Position numbers and translations under genes: made by a program. Below the pieces are notes generated by a model, which was given only the letters and a program-made list of their open reading frames with translations, was not told where the DNA came from and ran no database searches. This document shows positions 1 through 11,991 of a stretch of 64,000 bases of DNA, one piece after another; positions within the stretch are counted from its first letter, which is position 1; every line of letters begins with the position of its first letter. Location of the stretch: positions 63,519,844 to 63,583,843 of the forward strand of contig CM063509.1 of assembly GCA_032207245.1 (NCBI GenBank). Reading direction: 5' to 3'. Source of the stretch: Pardosa pseudoannulata (Eukaryota; Arthropoda; Arachnida; Araneae; Lycosidae).

Positions 1-214
1 TGGCAATTGTCTGTGTGACAATTTGATAGCTTTCATTAAGGAAATATCATCAGTTATTTACAAGAGGAAAGAATTTTTTTTGCAAAAAGTAAGTAGATTG
101 TGAAGAAACTTTTAACAAACAGAAGATTATACACTAATATCAAGATATAATATTTAAATTATTAACTGTGTTAAAAAAATTATTGTGCCAATTTAAAATG
201 AAAAAGACCTGTTA

Positions 215-982
215 AATTATTAACATTTATGGAAGAAATTTTTCAAATAATTCATGAAATTAATCTTAAATCAGTCATGCAGTTTGATACAGAAATTTAA
301 GATAAGATATAAGAATATTACAATCAGAATGGTAATAATGTAATAGAATCTGTGTAAACATTGTCAAAAGAAACAAAATAGTCCAAGAAAAGGATTCATT
401 ATATAACTAATTAAAAATAGTGAATTAAATTCAGGAAGTCAAGTTGATTTCATTGGCATGCATTCACAATAGAGATTTTATGTTATTATGATTTATCAAG
501 ATTGATTAATAAATTCATTTTATTAAGAGTGTTAAAAACAAAATGAGCTAAAGAAGCTGCATATCATCAGTGGGTATAAGCAACACTTTGTTCTTACAAT
601 ATTTTGAGCACCATGCATCTTGCAAAGAGATACCATTAAAGAATTTGCTAATGAAATTACCAAAGAATTATGGGATGAAATCATATTGTTCATGGAAAAT
701 CAATCATAGTCAATCATGAGGTTCAATTGAGAGAGAAAACCAAAACATTTAAAAAATAGTACCACTTAGCTTGAAAGAAATAACATAGCACAGTAGTCAG
801 AAGAAATAAATTCATTCACTTTATGAAATCACTTTAGAATATGGACTTTGATCAAGTCTATATGATGACATATTTGGGTGTAAAGTGAAAATAGGTATGA
901 AAACTGCTTGCCAATCAATACTTTGTCAGTAGAAGTAAAGAAGATCTTGTTTTATTAAGAAATCAATCTAATAATGAGGATG
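215..982 (+). pseudogene. Decayed KRBA2/SCAND3-like integrase
   Basis: Reading through many stops gives blocks of the integrase-like family seen in KRBA2 and SCAND3 proteins and common in arthropod genomes. They are a zinc-binding lead-in (VEELFQIIHEIN, YYNQNGNNVIESV, LSKETK), the core (SGSQVDFIGMHSQ, RFYVIMIYQD), APCILQRD and EFANEITKELWDE, and a tail ending NQSNNEDEHH. The catalytic Asp of the DLID-like motif is Gly here and the second is also lost. A hAT-like element interrupts it directly after that tail. Clearly dead. Confidence 0.7.
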
Positions 983-990
983 AACATCAT

Positions 991-1628
991 CAAGGCCGTA
1001 GCCAGAAATTATTTTTGGAGGGGGACCTAGGAGAAAGACTTTTTTTTGAATGACTCTTCAGTAAAATAACAGGTTTTCTTATCTACGTATATCCTTAATG
1101 AGTACATAACATAATGTGGTTTTAAAATAGCAAACTGATTAATAAATGATATAATGAACAAATTTAAAGCTTAGAATGAGTAATGAAGTATCTGCTCAAT
1201 GAATTTAATAGTAAAAATTACATCAAAAACTGTTTTTACATTTATTTGTTTTAATTTCTCATTTAACTATATACCAAAATCTAATCTAACTTAATAAATT
1301 GAAGATATTTTAGAAGATAGAATCTGTCTCAAAATACTCCCCATGAAGCACCCTAAACAGGAAGATGATATACAATAGATTATGGAAAATGATCTCGAGA
1401 CGAATGACCCTAGTCAATAAGGTTGTGGGGTAGATAAAAGCCTGTGGCCTCGCAAGACATTTATGGCCAAAGCGGTCTCTTTCTGGGACGACTGTTGTCT
1501 ATGGACAGCTAAGCAGATGACACACCTACACACGTGGTCACTTTCCTTTCCACTAAACAGTCTTTTTGAATTTTGGAAGTTCGGGGAGGGACCGGTCGAC
1601 TAAATCCCCTCCCCTGCCTACGGTCTTG
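991..1628. mobile_element. hAT-like non-autonomous element (638 bp)
   Basis: Terminal inverted repeats CAAGGCCGTAGCCAG and, at the other end, its near-complement CTGCCTACGGTCTTG (13 of 15 match). It is flanked by 8-bp near-duplicates aacatcat and atcatcat, which suits hAT. The subterminal G-rich and C-rich tracts (TGGAGGGGG, CCCCTCCCC) are typical of this kind of element. No transposase is visible. Confidence 0.7.
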
Positions 1629-1636
1629 ATCATCAT

Positions 1637-2110
1637 TGCATCTAGTAACTAGGATGTTCTTGCATTTTTACACAAACAATCAAAATCTATATCTACAGAT
1701 GTTATCTGGAATATTTTCTATTTGGACTCAAGCATGTTCTGGTGGTTCATTTTTGCTGTCACATATAAGGAAAAATATTTTACACATAAATAAGCTAGAT
1801 ATAAATAAATCAAAATTCTAAATAGTATCAAAATAGTTATAGCCGTGCTGGTAATAAATGTCATAAACAGAATGTTTGAATGTAGTCAGTATGTTGTCTG
1901 CCAATACAAAATGTTGTACCAAAAGAAGTCAAGATAACAATTTGTATGTTATGAATTTAATAATAACTATAGTGTATGTATTGTATTTGTTTACATTTTT
2001 TAAAACTACTCATTACACCTCTTAGAATAGCTCATAGTACCCCAGGGTACTATAGAATTAGTCTAAAGACAATACCTGCAGAGCAATGATGAAAACAATT
2101 ATAAGTTTAA
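1637..2110. other. AT-rich stretch, no feature seen
   Basis: No gene, RNA or clear repeat. It may hold further decayed integrase sequence right of the hAT-like insert, but I cannot show this. Confidence 0.3.
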
Positions 2111-2120
2111 AAAATCCTAC

Positions 2121-2238
2121 CTCATTTCTCTCAGACACTTGGTAAGGATCTATATACATATCTTCAGAATAGGTTTCTTCAATTACTATTTTTGATCCAC
2201 CAACCATTCTCTGTACATGTGCATCATAACACATATGC
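2121..2238 (-). CDS. Possible orphan exon of an unrecognised minus-strand gene
   Basis: On the minus strand an open stretch reads HMCYDAHVQRMVGG and then SKIVIEETYSEDMYIDPYQV up to a donor (GAG|GTAGGA at 2120). An AG at 2240-2239 could be the acceptor, but its pyrimidine tract is poor. The composition looks protein-like, unlike the surrounding AT-rich noise. I do not recognise the family. It could be an internal exon of a gene extending below position 1, or chance. Confidence 0.3.
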
Positions 2239-2764
2239 CTTCAAATGTACATAAAACATTATGATCACATTTAACTAGCAACAGAAGCTTTATATAATTA
2301 TTAATATCCCGTATGGCGAAAGCTGGGTCGGGTGTAGAAGTTACTTATATAATTATTAATAAGGCAAGTACAAAATGATAGATAGAGAAATTACTATTAC
2401 AGAAATGAGGGTTCAACATATTATTATATATGTTTTAAATTATATTTTTCTTGAAATAAACAAAAATAATATTTTTATGGAATAAAAATGTGTTACATAT
2501 TTCAATTTTAAACATACGACTTAATTTACTGTTGAAATTCAAATAGATTTTTTAACACTTTGTTAAAATATAACTTACAAGATTTATAATCATTTAGTTT
2601 GTATTCGTGATTGATTATCCTAAAAATTTAACTATTGTTCAAACAATGTCAGATTGAATCCTACTTTAATAACTATTACAAGTTCCTGACTATACTCGCC
2701 CCACTTTGTAACCTTTGTCTACTATGGTGTGCTAAAATGTTTCACTAGAAATAACAGTTATTAG

Positions 2765-3600
2765 TTGGCTCATTTAACTAATACTTTAGAACTACCAAAT
2801 TTATTCTCCAACATCAATTTGCATAGCGACTGGTCCATGGATCAATGGGAGAGAGTTGCCTGGTCAGATGAATCACGGTTTGTTGTACCCTTACATGGTC
2901 TCTGTTTTTCCAGTTGGAAATGGAATGTTCCAACAGGACAACGACATGTGCACAAGGCTAAAATTGTGTTGGAGTGGTTCCAGGAACATGATGCTGAGTT
3001 CCAGTTAATGTCCTGGCCACCTAACTCACCAGATCTCAATCTGATAGAACACATTTGGGATGTCATGAGACAGCAGCTCAGAGTTCAAAGACCACCAATT
3101 TGCAATATCTAGGATTTACGTAACCGCTGCTTAACCTATCCACCGGCCACCCTCCCCACCTTTTTCCCTTTCAAAACAGTCACCCTTTTCGTAAATTCCA
3201 GACGGAACTTACCGTACCATACTAGAGTTGCCGGTTTAAAAGTTGTCAGGCTACTTTTAAATTATTTTCCCTGCAAGGTAAAGGAGTTCCGTTACTCAAA
3301 ATTAGTTTCTTTCATTTATTATCGCTTTGCAATATTTTTTTTTCCTCAAAAGTGTGCGATACGAGTTATACGAGTTATACGAGTGCGAACGAGAAGGGGT
3401 CGACAGGTCCGTTTTCGAACAGGAATTTGCTGTCAAACCCCCGTCGACGTGTCCGTTCAGTGGGTTAAACATCTGGTACAATCTGTCTCCGGCCATCTAT
3501 CAAGAACTTATGGCATCCAAGGTGGGTTGAAGCTGTGTTGCGTGCAAAAGGTGGGCCAACTCGTTATTGACAGGTGGTCGTAATGTTTTGGCTCTTGAGT
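2765..3600 (+). mobile_element. Tc1/mariner transposase remnant, interrupted
   Basis: Recognisable Tc1 transposase blocks: WERVAWSDESRF, then a collapse and frame change, AKIVLEWFQEHDAEFQLM with SWPPNSPDLNLIEHIWDVM (the last catalytic region), and further on IWYNLSPAIYQELMAS and GGRNVLALEC. The middle of the catalytic domain is deleted. A TTAA-flanked insert splits the C-terminal part at 3135-3464. Inactive. Confidence 0.8.
3135..3464. mobile_element. TTAA-flanked insert (piggyBac-type MITE candidate, 330 bp)
   Basis: Bounded by TTAA at 3131-3134 and 3465-3468. Removing the insert plus one TTAA restores the Tc1 reading frame (RNRCLN joined to IWYNLSP), which fixes the borders exactly. Ends CCTATCCACCGGCC and the complement of CCCACTGAACGGAC match at about 8 of 14 positions. 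It is more GC-rich than its surroundings and contains a short repeat of GAGTTATAC and of GTCGAC..GTCCGTT. Confidence 0.65.
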
Positions 3601-4140
3601 GCATTTTTAGACCATTATGCATGGTTTTTCAGCTCCTAACTAAATTTAAACCCCATCCAGTTTTTTTTATTTTTATAAGTATACCCAGATCATATCTCTA
3701 ACCTGGGACTCTAGGAAAAGCTCAATTTAGGAGCTTACCTAACTTTATACATTAATGTAATTTATTGAAGAGGAGGAGCAGGTACCAGTAATTTGATCTT
3801 TAATTACATAGCTATCTGTGCATACTTTATTTTTTAAAATTTTATTTGCATTTTGGGGGTTTTATAAAAAAAAATAAATAAATAAATAAATAAAAATTTT
3901 AAAAAAAATTATAATTTTTTGTTTACTCAGTTCTACAGCAATATACAACTGAGTGAATTGTTTGCTATTAGTTTGTTTTAAATAATTTTTTTTCAGGAAA
4001 ATGAACTATATCTTTTAGTATATAAATATTAAGTTAGATAGCAATAATTTTGTACAATATCTGAATATTAATGTGGTATAACATGGTTTAGAATGAAGTT
4101 TCCTGATTTAAAGTTTTATTAAAATATCTTGATTTAAAAG

Positions 4141-4875
4141 CAGGGTTGCCAGATTTCTTACAAATCAAACCAGGACCCCATTATCATCACCTATCAGTCA
4201 CCCAAAAAGAACATTATCAACATTGACAATAATATTAGGCAACTTAGTTTTTTCCTCAAGATTTGGATTTTCTTAGGTTATCCTGTTCCTTCTACTTATT
4301 TTTTATTTTATAAATCATAAGAAAATAATAACAAAAATTTTAACAATGATTATTTATTAATTGGAGCAAGAAGAGTAAAAAATAAACAAAAATATAGACA
4401 TAAGAATGAAACAATTTTAAACACCAGCATGTATATTTTTCATTAGATTTTGTCTTCTACAAGATTGCTAGATAATCATGCATTTAACAATTAAAATAAG
4501 TTTACAATGCACTATAAGAAACTTTTAAACTACAAGTATATTTTTCATTATCTTCTGCAAAACTAATTTATTTTTAGGTACATAACCATCATACATTTGG
4601 CAACAACTAAAATCATAGTTTTTAATGCAGTCTAGAACTTTCAACTAAATCTAATAATTCTATCCCTTCCACTAAATTTCTAACAATGAGTATAATCCCT
4701 CCATATTACCATTATGCTCTTATTCTGAGTAAATATAATCATATATTTGATCTTTAAAAAAAACTTTTAAAAAAACAAAGACTTTGGAGCATCCTCAAAG
4801 CTTAGGTTAGGACATTGGGACATACAGCTTAAAACTGGTGATAGTCCTGATTATTTGGGACACCTGGCAACCCTA
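4141..4875. mobile_element. hAT-like MITE (about 735 bp)
   Basis: Starts CAGGGTTGCCAGATTTC and ends with the complement, CACCTGGCAACCCTA. The subterminal CCAGGAC and GTCCTGATT also pair. The interior is AT-rich and non-coding. No clean 8-bp target duplication remains. Confidence 0.65.
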
Positions 4876-4879
4876 AGGG

Positions 4880-6180
4880 GAAAAATCAGATTTACAAAAT
4901 TTGGACGTCTCATTTTGTCCATACAATAAGGTCCTGATCATAAGGATTTTCTCTTCGTAGTATTGAATTTACTGCCTCAGAACAGTGAATTATTACTCCT
5001 TATTGGCTTTATTCTAGTTTTAAAATGAAATCAAATTTGTTTGAACTTTCTGTTATGCTGCTTTAATTATACACCTTCTGATTATGAAATAATTTCTTAT
5101 ATTCCTTTATATAGAAACGAGTTGGCTGGGTCTAGCATAGAGCTGTGTAATAAATTATGGGGTGGTTTGAACTAACTGTGGGACCAAACTCATAGAATAG
5201 AGCAGTATTTTTTATTAGAGTAAATATTGTCTTATCTGAATAGAAGGTTTGAGTTCCATAACCAGCTCTTTTTCCTTATGTGACTAGTCTCACTGCAATC
5301 CGAAGATTAAAAGCTCAATTATTCTAATTTGTAAAATAAAAAAAGTTAATACAAAATTGAATAAAATACACTTTTTAAATTAAATTAAACACTTTGAACC
5401 ATTAAAAAATGTAATCGTACACAAGAATGACACATAACCATTTAATATCTACCATAAAAAAAAATTTTAATGTTTTATTTTCAGTAATTCATTAACCTGT
5501 GAAAACCCGTGTGAATTTGCGAGATATTGAAACTCAACTCCAAAGGATTTTTCGTAAAATATATTTTAACACAAAATAATAGATTAAATAATACTGAAAA
5601 AACAATACGATCTTTCAGTTTCCCAAGCATTTCGGAAAAGGTACATAGCGTACCCAACTTTTCTAATTTTTCTACAGCTACACAAACAGTAAAGGGATCA
5701 GAAAAAGGGAAATCATAACATTTAAACCAAAAACAATGTGCTCAATTGTCGCGTATTTTTTATATTAGAATAGGATAAGAAAGATGTCAATTATTAACAA
5801 ATATTAAAAAAGTAGTTTAATTATTGATTTATAAAACTGTATTATCTATTTGTATCTTAAAAAAACTATTTGAATACGGAAATTTTTTAAATATTTAAAA
5901 CTATTTTTGCTGAATTTGTAAAAGAATCATCGATTAGTTTAGAGAAGGACCCAACATACACGACTCAGTTTGAGGTTTTATTACCAATCATATTGGCCTG
6001 TCACTATTTTCAAAATTTACAATTACTTAAAGTTAAAACTGAGTATGAAAAAACATAGATCATAGGACTTACTAATGAATTATTCTGCAAGACCTTTTAT
6101 TCCTTTTATCCCTTTTATGGTAAACCATAGAGGTGAACACAGAGTAACCAAGGTGCTTAATCTAGAGAGATTGCATTATC
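4880..6180. other. Intergenic AT-rich stretch upstream of PSMB6
   Basis: No gene or clear repeat. The last 250 bp become richer in unique sequence and should hold the PSMB6 promoter. Confidence 0.4.
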
Positions 6181-6182
6181 TA

Positions 6183-6192
6183 GCGCATGCGC
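6183..6192. promoter_or_regulatory. NRF1-type palindrome in the PSMB6 promoter
   Basis: GCGCATGCGC, a perfect 10-bp palindrome about 97 bp upstream of the PSMB6 ATG, in a strongly AT-rich setting. It matches the core NRF1 site that is common in housekeeping promoters. No TATA box is evident. Binding is inferred. Confidence 0.6.
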
Positions 6193-6288
6193 CATAATAT
6201 TTCTTATTTCATTGTGTAGACGCCGCTGAACTAAACGAATTCTGTTTATTTCAGATCTACGATTCTTTCGAAGTTGCCGAGTCACGCA

Positions 6289-6360
6289 ATGTCTCAAACT
6301 TTTGATGAAACTTTTGGAGCTAATTCATCCGACTGGATGAATGCCGAATATGCATCACAA
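6289..6360 (+). CDS. PSMB6: PSMB6 exon 1 (start codon, propeptide)
   Basis: Starts at ATG 6289 and encodes 24 residues ending A-S-Q, then donor GTAAAA. Phase 0. The sequence tttatttcag just upstream (6244-6253) looks like a splice acceptor, so a further 5' UTR exon may exist. Confidence 0.85.
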
Positions 6361-9300
6361 GTAAAAATATTATTGTTCTAATTAAAATCATGTGTAACTA
6401 TTACTTATTTCATTTTGTGTGATCCTTAACAAATATTGTAACTGGTGGGCTGTAAGCTTCTGAATATTCACCGGGCTTTTATATGTTAATAATTAATTAT
6501 AAATTCATTTAAAATATTGTGAATTTTTACATAATGTCGTTTTTTTCAATTGTGTATTTTCCCCTATTGTGTCGGAGTTAATTAATTACCTTTTTCTAAA
6601 AGCTACATTTAAACTTGTTATTAATTATTATCAGTGCTTTTAAATTATATCGTAATCAAATATTGCATATGATCATTTAATTTCGAGTATTAGAATATTT
6701 TGGTGTAAGCTTTAAAGGATTTAAACAGACACATATTTTATAAAACTGAATTTTATATGTAGGTGAAGTATGTATGTTGTTTTAGGTACGATTGCTTTAA
6801 GATGATGTTTAAGTATCATGGTTGATTAAAAAAATTTTTTTATAGTAGCAATTTTTGTTAAGGTTAAACACGAGTAAAGACAAAGATTTATAAAGTGAAC
6901 AAAGTTTTAATGAGTATTTTAAGGTGGTAGTATTTTCTTTGTAAATAGCCTGGATAAAAATTACCCATGTAGTTATGTATATTGATATTTAAAGGATTTT
7001 GGCGATTGCTATGTTATTTTGGTTTAGTACTGTTATGATGATTCCTTTTAAAATAGTAGACCATAGTACTCCAAACCAACCTTTTAAAATTGTTTATTTT
7101 TGACTAATTGTTTGTTTATATGTCAGTGAAAAAAACATTTAATCTCTTGAGGAAGAGTGCTTTTTATATTTTATTTTACTTTTGTAAGTCTTATTTTTTC
7201 TCTGATCTAATATACATATTACAATTATTCATTTATTCTCATTTTTCAATAGAAATAATCATTTGCTGATTTTTAAGTTAAATTTTTTCAATAAATGCTT
7301 AGATATTTAAATATCTAGCCAGTTGTACATTTTATTCTGTATTTTAAACTCTTCCATCTTGTGTCAAAATATGTTCTTGATATAAAATATTTTACTTACT
7401 AATGTTAATCTGTTCTGAAATAAAATCTAAAATCTGTTAAGATTTGCTACAACTTTTTTAGCTGTCTTGTTATACTTTTAAATTCATCACAGTTTTTTTT
7501 TCTTGTTATAGTGTAATTTTTTTGGTTAATGTACTGTTTTCATAATTTATAAAATATGGCTTTGAATCTCATACAGTAATTTCTATGCATATTTTAAAAT
7601 TTTATTGACTGCTGTTAAAAATTTATAGCATTTAATAATATTCCAAAATATTTAAATGCCATCTATTATTATCTTTTTAATAATTAAACATGTAAAAGTA
7701 AAAAAATATTACCTTTTAATTTATAAAGTTGTTAGATTTTATAAACTGTTTTTGTGTAAGATATACTGTTATATTCATATGATTTAGACTTCAATTATGG
7801 CTGTGGAATTTGATGGTGGTGTAGTAATTGGTGCAGATTCTAGAACAACTCTTGGGTTAGTAGAATTTTTAATATTTTACAGACAGATATTTTATTTCTC
7901 ATTATTATGAAAAGATATTCTGCAAATTCATTATATTTTTACAGATTTTAATGCTGTAAATTTATAATATTTTTATTTTTTTACAGGGCTTATATAGGCA
8001 ATTGTGTAAGTGACAAGTTAACTAAAATTACAGACCATATTTTTGTTTGTCGTTCGGGATCATCTGCTGATACAGAAGCTGTAGCTGATGCTGTTAGATA
8101 TCATTTAAGCTTACTGAGGTATGTTTGTTGCTTGTACCTATAACTTAAGTGATAACTTAAATGAGCCACAGTTGGCAAAATTAGCAATTTCATAACCAGA
8201 GGGTTGTGGGTTTGAAGCTCAAGCCTAACAAAGATTCACTATGTTCATTAATGCAGCTGAGATGTGTAAAATAGGTTTGTGGTCACAATTTCTCCAAGTT
8301 GTCAAATGATACTTCTACATGTAGCAAGCCAAACCTGGGGGTCTTCTTGGTTCTTTCTTCTAAATTTCAAGGTCTTGAATGAATGAATGAATTTGCCTTT
8401 AGGGCAGCTCTTGGGGGATTCCGTACTATTTCCATAATAAAATGGTCTAAAAAATCTGCAGCATTGAATGAGCAAATGCTTAACAGGCAAGTGCTCCACA
8501 TTATTTTTTAAAAACAATAAACTTTCGTGAAAACATTTGCTTAAATATATTGGTGTAATGGATCGTAATCTTGGACTAATATGAAATCACTTATTGGCAG
8601 AAAACCCAATTTTGGGTAAATTACATTTGTTTTGTCTAGAAATTATAAATAAAAGTAACCATTTTGTTAAAAACGATGGAAAAAAAGCAGACATCTGTTT
8701 TAAAACTTTGTTGTTTATAAGCTTTGTTGGGGGAAAAAAATTGCAGAAATTGTGAGAATGGACTGATTCATGGATATTTTTGCGTCATGTTTATATGAAC
8801 TATATGTACTTCTGTATTATATATGCATCTTCTATCTCTGCGATGTTTCTCAGCCACTTTATTAGTAGCTAAGATAATTAAATAAAAACATTTTTAAAAA
8901 CTTCATAGTGTTAATTCATTATAGAGAGGAACTTTTGCTTAATTTAAAATTTGTGAAAAAGAAATATATTTTAGGAGGTATATTGTTCCTTCATCTTTTT
9001 AAAGAGTATTTTCTACTCCTTTAGAACTGCTAAAGTACTTCTAGTAAAGACACTCAGATTTGAATGAAATCAAAATGAACTTGCTATATTTACAGCAGAA
9101 CATTTAACTTTAATTAACTGCTATTTAATAATATTTGTACAATGTGTTTGTATTAATTTTTGTAAAAATCTCTAAATTAGAATTTTAATGTAATTAAATT
9201 GTATTAAAATGAAATATTTGAATTTTAATATGTACTAAACAAAGTTTGTTTACTTTTTGTAATGTATTTATTTTATTTATCATTTGTCATAAGTTCAATA

Positions 9301-9886
9301 TGCACTTAACCTACTATGTAAGAAAGCTTTTTTTTTTCTTCTTAAATGTAAACCTTTAATTTTATTTTATGTAGCATGGAGATAGGGGAGCCTGTCAGTG
9401 TGAAAACTGCTGCAAATGATTTCAAGCAAATTTGTTATAACTACAGGGACTCTTTAAGTGCTGGTATAATTGTTGCTGGTTGGGATAGAAAAAATGGTGG
9501 ACAGGTAAATATTTTAGTAGCATACTTATACTACTATCCATATACTTTACAGAATTCCATTTGTTAAAATGAGCCTTCTAAAAAATTTATAATGTAAAAC
9601 ATGTTTGGTCAAATTAAATTATAGGTTTCTTATTAAGAAGTGTTTTCTAGGTAATTATCTCTAGTACATGCAATTATAGATTTAATAGTATTAAAAGTTA
9701 TGAAACATTAATGAGATTATAAAAGTAGTTCCTCCTTTTTTTCCTTCAAATCTTAGGTATATCAGATAAAAATTAGTATAATAAGACAAACAGCAATTAA
9801 TCTAGTAAAATATGTTTAAAGGTCAAGTGTTATTTTTTATATCACACATAAAAAGTGTTTTAAATCATCTTTAAACTTTGAGCTCT

Positions 9887-9935
<49 letters not shown>

Positions 9936-11920
9936 GTTTCGTTCTAAAAATCTATTTTCTTCTGTGCTTAGTTGCATTTCAATGGGAGTTTAGTTACTTC
10001 ATTATAATATTTGTTTCTTCCATTTGCGTGGAGATTTGGGGCTTAATTGTTTTAAAATCATAGTTTATATATTTAATAAAAATTTTTAGAGTTTTCTTTG
10101 GTTATATATTTTTCAGCCTCAACTTCAATAATTCGCATACTAGATTTACATTTGCCTAAAATATAAAGCTTGATTTATAATAGTTTAATGACTATTTATG
10201 TTTGCAAAGCTTTTGTACATATATTCTTTTAAAGGATTTCAAAAATTTTCTTCATACAAATTTTGTTAAAAAAAGTGCCATTTAGATTTGTAGTCTTAAA
10301 GTAAAATTAATTACTTCAGAAATATTTGTAATTACTTATGATTGTTTTCTCTATGGCTAAATCATTTATAGTACCAGCTATTCAATATATATATATATAT
10401 ATATTTAAAGACCTTCCTAGTTTTTAAGACAAATATGCTGTAATTTTTTTGTCTCAGAATTTCGTTTACCTAAAACTGAGCCAGATGAATGTTATCTATA
10501 AATAGAAATCTCTATTGTAAAAGTACATATTTGTAAGGATAGTACTAATTAGAATTTTATCTTAATGTATTTTTAGGTGTACAGTATTCCTCTAGGCGGA
10601 ATGTTGGCCAGAGAAAAGTGTTGTATTGGGGGATCAGGCAGTGGTTACATCTATGGTTTTATAGATGAATATTTTAAACCAAATATGACAAGAGAGGAAT
10701 GTGTCAATTTTGTTGCAACAGGTAAGCTCTTGGTAGTTTTAAAGGTATTACTTAAAGTACATTTCCTAATAAATTAGTAGCCTGAAAATTTATTTAATAT
10801 ACAAGTTTTTTAATGTTCAAGTGATTTATTTCCATTCATCTTATTTATTTTAAGATATAAAACAGTGTTGTAAAAGGTAGCATTTTAAAACTACCTGATG
10901 GAGGAGAACCAGTGAAAGAATTTATAAACAATAAATACATCACTTTGTGGTAAACCAAAGCTATACATATATGTAATAGAAGAAAAAAAAGGGTAAAAAA
11001 AAAAACATGTAATCAAAGTCATGCTGCCAGTAGAAAAGTCTAGCCTATCACTTTTAAGCTGTCAATGCATGTATAAAGGAATAAAGAAAGATGATAATGC
11101 TTTGAAAATCAATATTTATGAATGAGTTTTAAAAAATTATTTATGATTAATTTTCTGATCATTTTATGCATTGTTTTAAATATAAATTAATATGCAAAAG
11201 TTTAGCTCAATTTGAGATCTGGAAGTCAGCAAAAAAATATCACAAGATTTAGACCTAAAAGACATACAGTGCAAGTTAAGAAACAGCATTTAGAAATGTA
11301 TCAACTGCTAACAGTAAACAAATTTAAAGCACATCACCCAGAAATAACATTTTTTAGCATTTGTTTTCAATTTTAAAGGGGTTTTGTTCTTAAGTTATTC
11401 TATGACAGAAGATATTTTTTAGGATGTACATTAGTAGAGCTTTTGAAAGTAACATCACAAGTACAGTTGTTGATAAATTAATAAATTTATCAAGTTTTGA
11501 AGTTTTGCACAGCAGTGGTATTTATGGCATCATGATAGGTATAATTGAAACTTATTGGACTTACATGTATCACTGGTTTTTAAAATCAATGTTAATCAAG
11601 TATCCTTATGGAAGCTGTTTGATTAAACAAAACTCATGCCTGAAATTAAAAAAAAAAAATAAAGTTTAAATCTTCCTCTGTTTTGTTAACAAAATGGTTG
11701 TATTTAGGTATTATCCTTTTTAAGGTATATTATCTTAAAATGTGTTTTTCATGATTTGGGGGCTTTTGACTATTATATGACTGTTTATATCTTTATTTTG
11801 CTATAATGTTCATGTCCCCTGTTTATATTCTCTTTTATGTGTCCACATGAAACATGGAAATTGTGAAAAATCTATTCATAATTTCATGAAATTTAGACTT
11901 TCACTTTAGAAAAGTTTCTT

Positions 11921-11991
<71 letters not shown>

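Noticed and set aside
9376..9567. Separate short gene at the PSMB6 exon 4 position
   Set aside because: It is the exon read on into the intron past a good donor.
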